Below are positions 26,801 to 37,200 of a DNA stretch of 60,719 nucleotides, one piece after another. The notes beneath the pieces are model-generated. The model was given only the letters and a program-made list of their open reading frames with translations. It was not told the origin of the DNA and made no database searches. Position 1 is the stretch's first letter. Each line of letters begins with the position of its first letter. The stretch comes from Verrucomicrobiia bacterium (lineage in GTDB: Bacteria > Verrucomicrobiota > Verrucomicrobiia > Verrucomicrobiales > DEV007). The DNA lies in contig JAGRPC010000037.1 of NCBI GenBank assembly GCA_020439925.1, forward strand, positions 1-60,719, given 5' to 3'. Both the position numbers and the translations under genes were made by a program.

Positions 26801-27787
26801 ATGCGCATCGTTTTCATGGGCACCGGAGAGATTGCCCTTCCCACCCTGGAATGGCTCATCGACCATTGCGGGCGCGGGGAGGACGAACTTGTCGCCGTCT
26901 ACACTCAGCCGGACAAGCCAGTCGGACGCAAGCAGGTCCTCACTCCCCCTGAGGTCAAAGTTGTGGCCCTCGGAAGTGGAACGCCGGTATTCCAGCCGGA
27001 ACGCCTGAAAGGCAACGAGACTGCGCTGGCCGAATTCGCCTCCTTGCGGCCCGACCTCGTCGTGGTCATGGCCTACGGGCAAATCCTCCCCGTCGGTCTT
27101 CTCCGCATTCCGGCTCTTGCCTGTGTCAATCTTCATGCGTCGCTTCTGCCCAGGCATCGTGGAGCGGCTCCGATCCAGGCGGCGATCCGGGACGGCGATG
27201 TGGAAACGGGGATCACTCTGATGCACGTGGTTCCAAAGCTTGATGCCGGCGACATGATCCTGAAAATGGCCATTCCCATCCTCCCGGACGAGACGGGAGG
27301 GAGATTGCACGACCGCCTCGCCTCTCTCGGTCCTTCGGTGATTGCTGAGGGCCTTGAGCGGTTTCGGGCAGGCATTCCGGAAGCTCGGGCTCAGCAGGAG
27401 GATCTGGTCACCTACACTGGCAAACTGGAGCGCGAGGACGGCGAAATCGACTGGACGAACACCTCGGAATCGATCGAGAGACTCATTCGTGCCTATGAAC
27501 CCTGGCCGGGCACCAAGACCAGTTTCGTCCTTGGAGAAGAAAGGAAAGCCCTGAAGATTTTTCCTCCCGCACGGGTCTGTTCGCACTGCGATGATGCGGG
27601 TGACGTTCCGCCTGGAACCGTTCTCGCTTCTGACGTGTCGCTGTGGGTAAGGTGTGGCGAAGGAACCCTGGAACTGGCAGGCGATCTTCAGCTTGAGGGA
27701 CGGAAACGGCTGCCTGCGGAAGCATTTCTTCGAGGCACTTCGATTCCTGTGGGAACGATTCTCGGCACGGGAAAGATTGCGGTTTGA
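26801..27787 (+). CDS. fmt: Methionyl-tRNA formyltransferase
   Basis: This 328-residue enzyme formylates the amino group of Met-tRNA(fMet) using 10-formyl-THF for translation initiation. The N-terminal Rossmann-like domain shows MRIVFMGTGEIALPTLEWL, the catalytic block NLHASLLPRHRGAAPIQ (Asn, His) and GITLMHVVPKLDAGDMI (catalytic Asp). The C-terminal OB-like domain begins after YTGKLEREDGEIDW. Length matches the family. It precedes pyrH by 47 bases in the same direction. A def gene, the usual fmt partner, is not adjacent. Confidence 0.95.
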   Translation: MRIVFMGTGEIALPTLEWLIDHCGRGEDELVAVYTQPDKPVGRKQVLTPPEVKVVALGSGTPVFQPERLKGNETALAEFASLRPDLVVVMAYGQILPVGLLRIPALACVNLHASLLPRHRGAAPIQAAIRDGDVETGITLMHVVPKLDAGDMILKMAIPILPDETGGRLHDRLASLGPSVIAEGLERFRAGIPEARAQQEDLVTYTGKLEREDGEIDWTNTSESIERLIRAYEPWPGTKTSFVLGEERKALKIFPPARVCSHCDDAGDVPPGTVLASDVSLWVRCGEGTLELAGDLQLEGRKRLPAEAFLRGTSIPVGTILGTGKIAV

Positions 27788-27813
27788 AATTGCAGGCGAT
27801 TGGCGGAGGATGA

Positions 27814-28551
<738 letters not shown>

Positions 28552-28599
28552 AGCGTGCCTGCCTCTAACACCGACTTCAAAACTCAACCCCACGACGTC

Positions 28600-29166
28600 A
28601 TGGACCTCGAAACCTTCATGCTCGAAACCGAAGAAGCGATGGAAAAAGCCGCGGATTTTGTCTCTTCGGAGATGTCCGGCATCCGCACCGGCAAAGCCAG
28701 TCCCGCGTTACTCGACAACATCCACGTCCACGTGCCTTCCTACGGGACAACGATGCCGTTGCGGCAGATTGCCCTGGTCTCGGCGCCGGAGCCGCGGATG
28801 CTGACGGTGCAGCCTCACGATCCTTCGATCATGCAGGACATCGATCGGGCTCTTCGTGAATCGAAGCTGGGAATCAACCCGGCCAATGACGGTCGTATCA
28901 TACGGCTGCCGATTCCCGAATTGTCGGAGGAGCGCCGGCGGGACCTCGTGAAGATCATCAAGGACATGGCCGAACAGGGCCGGGTGCGAGTCCGTGGCGC
29001 CCGTAAGGACGGTATGGACAAGCTCAAGTCGGCCCTCAAGGCAAGCGGGGTGACCGAAGATCAGTTTCATGACTACGAGAAGGAGGTGCAGAACCTCACC
29101 GACAAGTATGTGAAGTCGATCGACGAGCATCTCGCCGCGAAGGAGAAGGATGTGATGACGGTTTGA
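28600..29166 (+). CDS. frr: Ribosome recycling factor
   Basis: The 188-residue protein matches the family length when started at ATG 28600 (MDLETFMLETEEAMEKAA); a GTG at 28555 would add 15 residues absent in homologues. Signature regions are SGIRTGKASPALLDNI, VSAPEPRMLTVQPHD and IRLPIPELSEERRRDLVK. Together with EF-G it splits post-termination ribosomes. It lies 48 bases after pyrH and 47 bases before the Nudix gene start. Confidence 0.95.
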   Translation: MDLETFMLETEEAMEKAADFVSSEMSGIRTGKASPALLDNIHVHVPSYGTTMPLRQIALVSAPEPRMLTVQPHDPSIMQDIDRALRESKLGINPANDGRIIRLPIPELSEERRRDLVKIIKDMAEQGRVRVRGARKDGMDKLKSALKASGVTEDQFHDYEKEVQNLTDKYVKSIDEHLAAKEKDVMTV

Positions 29167-29200
29167 CCTGTTTCGGTTCACCTCTGCCCGTTCCGCCTCT

Positions 29201-29205
29201 GGAGG
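29201..29205 (+). promoter_or_regulatory. Ribosome binding site that decides the Nudix gene start
   Basis: GGAGG lies 8 bases upstream of ATG 29214. This clear Shine-Dalgarno favours that start over the frame's first possible initiator inside the end of frr. Confidence 0.6.
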
Positions 29206-29213
29206 CTTTTCCG

Positions 29214-29768
29214 ATGCACCGACAGATTCTTCTCGATCTGGTAGGGCGTTACGCCTGCTCTCATCCAGACGAGGCGGAGACGGTGAAGCGTTTCCGCGGC
29301 TTTATTTCGAATCATCCGGAATGTTTCGAGCGTTCCCTCCGGATTGGTCACATCACGGGCTCGGCATGGATTCTCGATCGCACTGGAGCACGGGCCTTGC
29401 TCACCCATCATCGCAAGCTGGACCGGTGGCTGCAGCCGGGAGGGCATGCCGACGGAAATCCCGATGTTCTTGCCGTGGCACTTCGGGAAGGCCTTGAGGA
29501 AACCGGCCTCGCTCTTCTTGAACCCGTGGACCAGGATGTGTTCGATCTCGACATTCACAAGATCCCCGCCCGTGGACAGGAACCGGAGCATTTTCACTAC
29601 GATGTTCGATTTCTCCTTCGAGACCTCGGAGCGGGCGGCTTCGTCGTGTCGGAGGAATCCCACGATCTTGCCTGGGTTCCTTTGGTGGCACTTGAGGATT
29701 ACACCGGTGAGGAATCGATGTTGAGGATGCGGGACAAATGCCTGGGACGTTTATCTTCCCAATTCTGA
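29214..29768 (+). CDS. Nudix hydrolase
   Basis: The 184-residue protein contains the Nudix box beginning at G77 (PGGHADG ... ALREGLEETGLALL), with the catalytic REGLEETG helix at 91-98. It hydrolyses a nucleoside diphosphate linked to another group; the substrate is not evident. A helical N-terminus (LLDLVGRYACSHPDEAETVK) precedes the domain. It follows frr closely and may be co-transcribed with fmt-pyrH-frr. Confidence 0.85.
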   Translation: MHRQILLDLVGRYACSHPDEAETVKRFRGFISNHPECFERSLRIGHITGSAWILDRTGARALLTHHRKLDRWLQPGGHADGNPDVLAVALREGLEETGLALLEPVDQDVFDLDIHKIPARGQEPEHFHYDVRFLLRDLGAGGFVVSEESHDLAWVPLVALEDYTGEESMLRMRDKCLGRLSSQF

Positions 29769-29793
29769 GCAGATTCGGATTGATGTCGCGAAC

Positions 29794-31122
29794 TCACTTG
29801 CGCACAGCGTAGAGAACATTGTCCGTGCGGATATAGAGAGTGCCGTTTGCCGGCACGATGGAAGCGCGGATGTTGACACTCTGCGATTCACCGAAGACGG
29901 TCGTTCCAAGCACATCGCCTCCGTCCGGACCGGAGCTGTAGACGAAGATCTCGCCGAGGTGACTCATGACGTAGATTTTACCGTCGACTCCGGTTGGAGA
30001 TGCTTCAAGCTTGGTCTTCGCGTCGACCGGCTTGCTCCAGACGACCTTCCCGGAAACCGGGTGAACACAGCTCAGGAATTTGTTGCGTCCGTTCAGGATG
30101 TAGAAATATCCGTCGTAGAACAGGGGTGTAGGCACGTCCGCGGTGACCTCTTTTCCTTCACTCACCCATAGTTTGCCCTTGTCGCCGACCATGCCGTTCC
30201 CGCCGGCAGCAATCGCATAAATGGGGTCGCCTTTGGGGGCGCAAATCAGAAGGGTACCCGCCCCGTAGACGGGAGAGGGAACGAGGCGCCAGTGGCCGAT
30301 CTTTTCCGGATTGTAGGTGCTCCAGCGCCACAGCTCCTTGCCGGTGGCCGGATCGTGACCTGTGAGGCTATCGCCTCCGGAAATGACCAGTTCCGGTCGG
30401 CCTTCATGAAGAATCGGGATCGGGGTGCTGAACGCCTCGCGAGATTCCTGAACCGCGTCGGAAGGGCGGACATGTTTCCATTTCGTTTCTCCCGTGGCCG
30501 GATCCATTGCCAGAAGGAAAGACTCGATGGGGCCATCGGTGCGGCCACGACCATTCACGGGCGTGTCACGCTGCAGGACCTGGAGGTAGAGGAGACCGTC
30601 GTAGAGCTGGGGTGAACTTGAAAAAGTCCACTGGAAGGCGAAGTCGCCGAAGTCCTCCTCGATGTTGCGGTGCCAGAGGCGCTTGCCTTCAAAGTCGTAG
30701 GCAGCAAGATCGCCATTGCCACTGAAGAACCAGACGGTTTTTCCGTCGGTGACCGGTGAACTTCCCGCATAGGTGCTGCGCTCGTCGATGCGCATGCCTT
30801 TGCCGAGCTCGTTTTTCCAGACGACTTCCCCGTTCGTCGCGTTGATCCGCATCGCCACGATCGAATCGGTTTCTGCATCCGCCGAGGTAAGGAACACGGC
30901 GTCATCCCAGACGGCGGGTGTAGAGGCTCCTTCGCCTGGAAGGAGGGTCTTCCAGGCCACTCCGTCGGTCTTCGAGAAAACCGCCGGGAAACCTTTTTCC
31001 TGGGAGGACCCGTTGAAGTAGGGCCCCCGCCAGTTCGGCCAATTGTCTGCCCGCGACGAGACGGGGGTAAGAATGGCAGAAAGGGAGAAGATGGCGGCAA
31101 AAAAGCGGTGAGGAGACGTCAT
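29794..31122 (-). CDS. Secreted PQQ-type beta-propeller protein
   Basis: The 442-residue protein has a signal peptide (FFAAIFSLSAILTPVSSRA) and PQQ/BamB-like propeller blades with recurring Gly-Glu-x-x-W strands (NATNGEVVWKNELG, DPATGETKWKHV, DPATGKELWRW, HPVSGKVVWSKP). The opening NWPNWRGPYFNGSS is typical of Planctomycete and Verrucomicrobial outer-membrane PQQ-repeat proteins. No dehydrogenase Cys-Cys or catalytic base is evident, so it may be a scaffold rather than an enzyme. It is a single gene between the convergent Nudix gene and the divergent phosphatase gene. Confidence 0.82.
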   Translation of the reverse strand: MTSPHRFFAAIFSLSAILTPVSSRADNWPNWRGPYFNGSSQEKGFPAVFSKTDGVAWKTLLPGEGASTPAVWDDAVFLTSADAETDSIVAMRINATNGEVVWKNELGKGMRIDERSTYAGSSPVTDGKTVWFFSGNGDLAAYDFEGKRLWHRNIEEDFGDFAFQWTFSSSPQLYDGLLYLQVLQRDTPVNGRGRTDGPIESFLLAMDPATGETKWKHVRPSDAVQESREAFSTPIPILHEGRPELVISGGDSLTGHDPATGKELWRWSTYNPEKIGHWRLVPSPVYGAGTLLICAPKGDPIYAIAAGGNGMVGDKGKLWVSEGKEVTADVPTPLFYDGYFYILNGRNKFLSCVHPVSGKVVWSKPVDAKTKLEASPTGVDGKIYVMSHLGEIFVYSSGPDGGDVLGTTVFGESQSVNIRASIVPANGTLYIRTDNVLYAVRK

Positions 31123-31273
31123 GAAGAAACCGGGATTGGCCGCAAACTTTGGCGAGATGGCCGACTTCTGTCAAGATGCGCATCGTCCGGTCCAGCGCTT
31201 CCCCTGGATGAGGTGAGTCCGGTTGCGCGAGCCTCTCTTTGGACGATGATGGGAGGGTCCGCCGCTCGTTTGC

Positions 31274-31777
31274 ATGAAAGAGATTCTCCTCATCCGGCAT
31301 GGAAAGTCCGATTGGGATCATCCGGGGCTTTCCGACCATGACCGCCCTCTCAACAATCGCGGGCGTCGAGATGCTCCACGAATGGCCGCTGCGCTGCGGG
31401 AGAGGGGTGTTGTTCCGGGAAGCATTGTCACGAGCACGGCGAATCGGGCGGCAACAACGGCGGAGGTCGTTGCCGAAGGCCTCGATGTTCCCGGGGAACG
31501 CATCATTCGAATACCCGATCTCTATCTCGCTTCGCCAAGAACCATACTGCGGGTGATCCAGGGGCTGGATGAGTCGACGGACACGGTTCTTCTCTTCGGT
31601 CACAATCCGGGAATGCACGAAACGGTGAACTTGCTTTGTGAAGGGGGGTACGTGGAGGAGTTTCCGACGCTGGCGGTCGCGTGGATCGAATTGCCGGTGG
31701 AGTTCTGGGGAGAAGTCGAGTGGGGAACGGGTCGGCTCCTTGAGAGGTTGGTACCCCGACAGCTCGATGGCATTTGA
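31274..31777 (+). CDS. sixA: SixA-type histidine phosphatase
   Basis: The 167-residue protein starts with the phosphoglycerate-mutase-like catalytic motif LLIRHGKSDW (H9) and has the second histidine in LLFGHNPGMHE, the compact layout of SixA phosphohistidine phosphatases. Such enzymes remove phosphate from His of phosphorelay or PTS proteins. No phosphorelay gene is adjacent, so the target is unknown. The length fits the SixA branch better than cofactor-dependent mutases. Confidence 0.82.
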   Translation: MKEILLIRHGKSDWDHPGLSDHDRPLNNRGRRDAPRMAAALRERGVVPGSIVTSTANRAATTAEVVAEGLDVPGERIIRIPDLYLASPRTILRVIQGLDESTDTVLLFGHNPGMHETVNLLCEGGYVEEFPTLAVAWIELPVEFWGEVEWGTGRLLERLVPRQLDGI

Positions 31778-31828
31778 AGGCCTCTTGCACCGGGGGGCCC
31801 CGGGATAGGAGCTTTCCGGCCTTTTTTC
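31777..31828 (+). terminator. Compound hairpin terminator after sixA
   Basis: An outer stem AAGGCC (31777-31782) with GGCCTT (31818-31823) encloses an inner CCGGGG/CCCCGG repeat and ends in a T6 run at 31822-31827. It lies immediately after the sixA stop. The outer stem is short, so the call is moderate. Confidence 0.45.
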
Positions 31829-31863
31829 TTTCCGGGAGAATGGGCTCGTGAGAGAATCTTCCC

Positions 31864-32889
31864 ATGAAATCGGGCTTCGTCTGGGTTGCGGCCAGTTTGG
31901 GATGGTTCGCCTTCTTGACGAATCCTCTCCTCGGACAGGGAACGGTGAAGAAGGAGCTGGATGTCGCGTTCGCTCCTATCGAAGCCGTAAGGCCCGTCCT
32001 GGACAAGGCACTCTCGCCACAGGGACGTTTCGTGATGCTGGCAAACAAGGGGGCGGTCCTTGTCATTGACACTCCGGAAGGGGTTCGAGCGGCGGAGGAA
32101 GCCCTCGCCCGGGCTGACTTGCCTCCTGCCGAGGTCGCCATCGATTTTCAGTTTGTCACCGGTCTTCCCGTCAGAACAACCAGTATCACGATGGCGCAGG
32201 AAGTGCCGTTCCCGGTAGCCTTTGCCCCACCCACGATCTTTGTGGGACCGAATGGTTTTGTTACCGGGGTAGTTCCGGCCACGCCGACCAGGTTTCAGAC
32301 CCGGAACATCGGAGTCACGAGTGAATCGACGGGCACCTTGAATTCCGACGGTTCCGTCACTCTCGATCTGAAGACCGAGTCCACCGATTTCGAGGGATTC
32401 GTCCAATACGGTTCGGGAGTTTTTCCCTCGGGGGTTGTGGGAGTGGTTCCCGTGCCGGGGCAGGCGGCCAATCCCCTTTTCTTTGCCCCCTTTATCAACG
32501 CCGGAGGAATTTCACTTCCCATCATCTCGACAACACGCATCACCACCTCGGTTGTGGTGCGGCCTCGGCTGCAGGCAGGGCTTGTGCACCTTGATCTCAT
32601 GCCGCGTCTGCAGGTGGAGATCGAGGATTCCGCGATGGAGACGCAGTTCGTCGACTTGAAACAGTTTCATACCGTCCTGTCAGTACAAAACAACCAGATC
32701 GGCCGGATCCCGGGGTTCGCCGGAGCAGACGATGAGTTCAATCGTCGCTTTCTCGGAGCGAAAGACCCCGAAAACGGATCCACCGCCATAGTGGTCAAGG
32801 TGGCGGCGCGTGCTCCCCGGATCGAGGAGCAGAACTCGGGGACGGCTCCAACCCCGCCATCGCCTTCTCTACCAGTTCCCGTCAAGTGA
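31864..32889 (+). CDS. Orphan secretin-like secreted protein
   Basis: The 341-residue protein has a signal peptide (WVAASLGWFAFLTNPLLGQ). A secretin N-domain-like region (FVMLANKGAVLVIDTPEG, AEEALARADLPPAEVAIDFQ) is followed by a partial secretin-type beta region (SDGSVTLDLKTESTDFEGFV, PIISTTRITTSVVVR) and a Pro-rich tail. This resembles the GspD/PilQ plan, but it is far shorter than a pore-forming secretin (usually above 550 residues) and lacks recognisable N0 and pore-lip segments. No type II or III secretion gene is adjacent. It may be a secretin-derived periplasmic adaptor. The likeness is judged by eye only. Confidence 0.55.
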   Translation: MKSGFVWVAASLGWFAFLTNPLLGQGTVKKELDVAFAPIEAVRPVLDKALSPQGRFVMLANKGAVLVIDTPEGVRAAEEALARADLPPAEVAIDFQFVTGLPVRTTSITMAQEVPFPVAFAPPTIFVGPNGFVTGVVPATPTRFQTRNIGVTSESTGTLNSDGSVTLDLKTESTDFEGFVQYGSGVFPSGVVGVVPVPGQAANPLFFAPFINAGGISLPIISTTRITTSVVVRPRLQAGLVHLDLMPRLQVEIEDSAMETQFVDLKQFHTVLSVQNNQIGRIPGFAGADDEFNRRFLGAKDPENGSTAIVVKVAARAPRIEEQNSGTAPTPPSPSLPVPVK

Positions 32890-32912
32890 AAGACAGATCC
32901 GACCGCGAGTGC

Positions 32913-33302
32913 TCAGCGTTTCTCGGGGAGAATCGCACAGGCTCCCTTGCATCCGAACATCCGGCTGAGAACGAGCCGGTGCCTTGAGATGAATCGGTAG
33001 ATCACTTCGGCGACCAGGATCACTCCCGGGATCCAAAGGAAAAGCCCGGTGGGAACCAGCAGCGGGATGCGCAATCCGAGAAAACGGATCGCGCGGGCAC
33101 CTCGGTAAATCCGTCCGGAAGGGGTGACACAATGGATCGCCTCGAGCAGGTCCTCCCGTGTGATGCCGGGGGCGAGGGAGGCGGCACGTTCGTCTTTCAG
33201 GGGAATCATCTCGACGACAGCGCACCAGTCGAGCCAGGAGAGGAAGCGGCTCTGGAACGTGCAAAGCGGGCAATCGCTGTCAAAGAGGAGGACATTTTTC
33301 AT
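32913..33302 (-). CDS. DCC-family thiol-disulfide oxidoreductase-like protein (DUF393)
   Basis: From ATG 33300-33302 the protein is 129 residues and begins with the DCC-family motif LLFDSDCPLC (C11, C14), continues with a thioredoxin-like pattern and AIHCVTPSGRIYRGARAI, then a hydrophobic segment (PLLVPTGLFLWIPGVILVAEV) that could be a membrane helix. The family is predicted to be redox-active; substrate unknown. The open frame extends upstream to 34121, but that extension overlaps other genes and is not coding. Confidence 0.8.
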   Translation of the reverse strand: MKNVLLFDSDCPLCTFQSRFLSWLDWCAVVEMIPLKDERAASLAPGITREDLLEAIHCVTPSGRIYRGARAIRFLGLRIPLLVPTGLFLWIPGVILVAEVIYRFISRHRLVLSRMFGCKGACAILPEKR

Positions 33303-33443
33303 GGCGGGGAGACCCAACGGGCAACTACCCGGGATTCTACGCTTGAAAGCGCATTCTCGCCTTCCTTTTCGTTTCCGTTTCACGAAGGGGGAGGGCGCGA
33401 AACGGGTGCGGACAAGACGCCTTTTCCAAGCTAGGTTTTGACG

Positions 33444-33989
33444 ATGGATTTGAAGAGGACCTGGAAAGAGAAAAGCCGAATCGGCAAGTCCACTCTCCCT
33501 GCCGCGTGGTTGACCGTCCTCCTGCTCGCCGCCTGCGGGGATCGTTCCTATCAGACCGGGCCTTCTGAAGAAGAGAACGATGCCGAAAAAATAGCGGTAG
33601 ATTCCAGTTGGCCGGATCCAACCTGGCCGCAGAAGGTTCCGGAAGGGCCCATCGATTTCCGGAAGCACGTCAGGCCGATTCTTATTATCAATTGCCTTGA
33701 GTGCCACAACCGCAAGGATGCTCCACGCAACGGGAATTTCATCCTTGAGACACGGGAATTGGCCATGACGACCGGTTCCGCTCCGCCGGCGATCCAGCCC
33801 GGAGATCCCGACAAGAGCCCACTGCTCTCCGTCATGACGCTCGATCCCCTGCATCAGAGGGCCATGCCGCCGACTCCCGACAAGATCTGGGGAGTGCGTC
33901 TCGAGATCCTCCGCCGGTGGATCCGAGAAGGTGCCGTTTGGCCTGAAGACATCCGTCTTGTCCATCCGAGCGAAGTGACGGAGTGGTAG
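33444..33989 (+). CDS. Haem-binding lipoprotein, PSCyt1-like
   Basis: The 181-residue protein has a lipoprotein signal with lipobox LLAAC (C31), then a cytochrome-c-like domain with C84-LEC-H88 and the family's MPPTPDKIW and LRRWIREGAVWP segments. It should be lipid-anchored and face the periplasm, carrying one covalent haem. It lies 224 bases upstream of the FG-GAP/UnbV and peroxidase operon and may pass electrons to that system. ATG 33444 was preferred over TTG 33438. Confidence 0.78.
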   Translation: MDLKRTWKEKSRIGKSTLPAAWLTVLLLAACGDRSYQTGPSEEENDAEKIAVDSSWPDPTWPQKVPEGPIDFRKHVRPILIINCLECHNRKDAPRNGNFILETRELAMTTGSAPPAIQPGDPDKSPLLSVMTLDPLHQRAMPPTPDKIWGVRLEILRRWIREGAVWPEDIRLVHPSEVTEW

Positions 33990-34139
33990 GCAGGCGACAA
34001 CGCTTCCATGCCATGATGAAGGTAAATCAGCTGCCGGTCTGGCTTCAAAATCCGCAGCGCGGTTTGCCGTGGGCGCTTCGTGGACTGGCAAGGGAAGTGA
34101 ATCGACTGCGCGAGCGCTCAATGCCGTCCAAAGAGAGGG

Positions 34140-34169
34140 TTGACCTCCACTGGCGTGGGCGGTTACGAT
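34140..34169 (+). promoter_or_regulatory. Possible sigma70-type promoter of the FG-GAP operon
   Basis: TTGACC (34140-34145) and TACGAT (34164-34169) are separated by 18 bases, leaving a leader of about 40 bases before ATG 34214. The -35 matches five of six consensus bases, the -10 four of six. The rest of the 224-base gap shows no gene. Confidence 0.35.
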
Positions 34170-34213
34170 AAGGTTCTTGTCCCGTTCACAGGCGGGGCCG
34201 GTCCAGCGGCGTG

Positions 34214-37200
34214 ATGAAAGGTATCTGGAAACAAAATCCCTCGGGGAAAGTGGTTGCGGCGGTCTTGAGCAGCGGGCTCGGCCTTGCTTTGAACCTGGTG
34301 TCAGTGTGTGAAGCGGCCCCGGCTACCGGAATCGTTTCCACGCCCCTGGCGAAAGGAGAAAATGGAGAAAAGGGAGGGCCCCTGTTCAGGCTCATGTCGC
34401 CGGAAGAAACGGGGATGGACCTTGTCATTCCGGTCGACATCCATCACCCGCTTCGCCGCAACTATTATTCGAGCATGGCTTGCGGGGCCGTTGCGATCGG
34501 TGATGTGGATCTCGACGGGCGCCCCGACGTGTTCGCAACCAGCGGGGCTGGGAAGAACGCGCTCTACCTGCAGAAGGAAGATATGCGGTTCGAAAATTTG
34601 GCAGCGGATCTCGGCCTGGATGGTGGCGAGAAGTGGGGGGTGCATGCGGCCTTGATCGATCTCGAGAACGACGGGGATCTCGATCTCTACATCTGCAATT
34701 ACGATACGCCGAACGAGTTGTATCTGAACCGTCTCATCGACGGAGGGAAAAGGACCGGCATCCTGCGTTTCGACGAAGTGGCGGCGGAGCGAGGTGTGGA
34801 TGTGGTGGATGGTTCGGTGGTTGCCGCGTTCACCGACTACGACCGGGACGGCTTTCTCGATTTTTATCTTCTCACCCATCAGGTTTATCGTGACGGTGGC
34901 CGTCCTGCGGAGCCAATCCGCCTTGTCGAGGAAAACGGAAAGATCCAGGTGAGCGAAGAGTGGCGTCGATGGTATCGAGTGGAGGAAGACAAGAAGGGGA
35001 ATCAGGGCGAGTACCTTTACACCGAGGCTCCCCGTCCGGATTATCTTTTCCGCAATCGGGGGGACGGTCACTTCACCGAAACTACCGCTTCGGCAGGAAT
35101 CACTTCGGACCCGCACTGGGGAAATTCGGCCACTTGGTGGGACTACAACAATGATGGCTGGCCGGACTTGTACGTGGGCAATGATTTCAAGAGTCCGGAT
35201 CTCTTTTACCGCAACAACGGGGACGGTACATTCACGGAAGTCTCAGAGGGCCTTTTCCGACACACCTCATGGAACTCCATGGGAGCAGCCCAGGCCGATT
35301 TCGAGAATCATGGGCGATTTGACTTCATCATCGCCGACATGCTTCCGCGGAATCACTACATGCAGAAGGCGTCGATGGGGTCGATGGCCCAGAGGCGGCG
35401 GGAGCTGTCAAACGTGGAAGGGGTCAACCAGATCATGCGGAACGCCTTCCATATCAACACGGGGACCGATCGTTTTCTCGAAGGGGCCTGGATGGCGGGT
35501 GTCGCCCACACGGATTGGACCTGGGCAATCCGCGCCGGTGATTTCGACTGCGACGGACGGGTTGACCTTTATTTCACCAACGGTGTGCCGGGTCAGTTCA
35601 ATCACCTCGATCTGCCGAAGATCGATCATGAACACCTGATCGGGAAACATCATTTCGACCACTTCATCCATACTCCCAAGCGCCGAGAGCAGAATTTCGC
35701 TTTTCGCAATCTCGGAGGCTACCATTTCGACGACGTTTCGCATTCGTGGGGCCTGGATCATGTCGGGATGTCCTACGGCGCCTCCATGGGTGACCTCGAC
35801 GGGGACGGGCGGCTGGACCTGCTCGTGAGCAATCTCGAGGATCCGTTGAGCGTCTACCGCAATGTCGGTGAGACGGGGAATCGAATCGTGGTGCAGCTCG
35901 AGGGACGGGCGAGCAATCGCCATGGAATCGGCGCCCGCGTGTCGGTGCGCACTCCGGACGGCGTGGTTAGAAGTCGCCAGTTCTTTCCCGTGGGCGGATA
36001 TCTGGATGCCGACGAGCCACTGATCCATGTGGGCCTGGGGGATGCGGAGCGCATCTCCGAGATGACGATCGCCTGGCCTGGAGGGGCAACCCAGGTCTTC
36101 CGCGACTTGCCCGTGAACTTCCGTCATGTCGTCACCGAACCCGAAGAGGAGAGGGAAAAGTCTCCGGCTCTGCTTTCGATGGCTCCCGAAAAGACCCGCT
36201 TCCGTCGTTCGGAAGCGTTGAAGTCCCATCCTCATGTGGACGTGGAATACGATGATTTTGCCCGCCAGCCGCTCATGACTTTCAAGCTCTCCCAATTGGG
36301 GCCAGGGCAGGCGTGGGGAGACATTGACGGTGACGGAGTGGCGGATCTCTTCCTCGGTGGGGCAGGGAGCCAACCGGGAAAACTCTTCCTGAACCGTACG
36401 AAGAAGGGGGCAGGGGCTGAGGAAGTGCAACTCGAGGCTCTGAAGATTCCGGTTCTCGAAGAGGATGCTTATTTCGAAGATATGGGAGCGGCTTTTTTCG
36501 ATGCCGACGAAGATGGCCACCTTGACCTCTACGTGACAAGCGGGAGCGTCGAATGCGAGCCGGGAGAGGAAGTGTTGCGCGACCGGCTTTATCTGAACCG
36601 GGGAAAAGATGGATTTGTCAGGGCGCCGGAGGGAATGTTGCCCGACATCCGCGAAAGCTCCGGGGTGGTCGCCGCCGGGGATCTGGACCGGGACGGCACG
36701 CTGGAGCTTTTCATCGGTTCACGCTCCATACCAGGTGATTATCCGGCGACGCCGCGAAGTGTGTTGTTGCGAAAAGAGGGAAGTCGATACCTTGCCGTGG
36801 AAGACGAAATGGCTCCGGGGCTTGGCCATTGCGGGCTCGTTACCGGGGCGGTGTGGGCCGATTTTGACAACGACGGCTGGCAGGACCTTCTCGTCGCGAC
36901 AGACTGGGGTCCGATTCGCCTCTTCCGGAATCGTGAGGGGCGGCTGGAGGAGGTCACGGAAAATGCCGGACTCTCGGGAGAAGGGCTCGAGATGCTCGGT
37001 TGGTGGACCGGCGTGGACGCGGGCGATGTCAACGGCGACGGGATTCTTGATTTCGTTGCTTCGAATCTCGGACGAAACACCCTTTATCAGCCCTCCCTGC
37101 TCTTCCCTGAGATGCTTTTCTACAACGATTTCGACGATTCCGGATACCGGAATATCGTGGAGGCCTACTTCGCCGAGGAGAAGGGGACCAAACGTGCTTA

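Noticed and set aside
33990..34171. 62-codon plus-strand frame between the haem lipoprotein and FG-GAP genes
   Set aside because: Arg-rich, no ribosome binding site, and it overlaps the likely promoter of the FG-GAP gene.
35408..36520. 370-codon minus-strand open frame inside the FG-GAP gene
   Set aside because: Antisense to clear FG-GAP/UnbV motifs; no coding signature.
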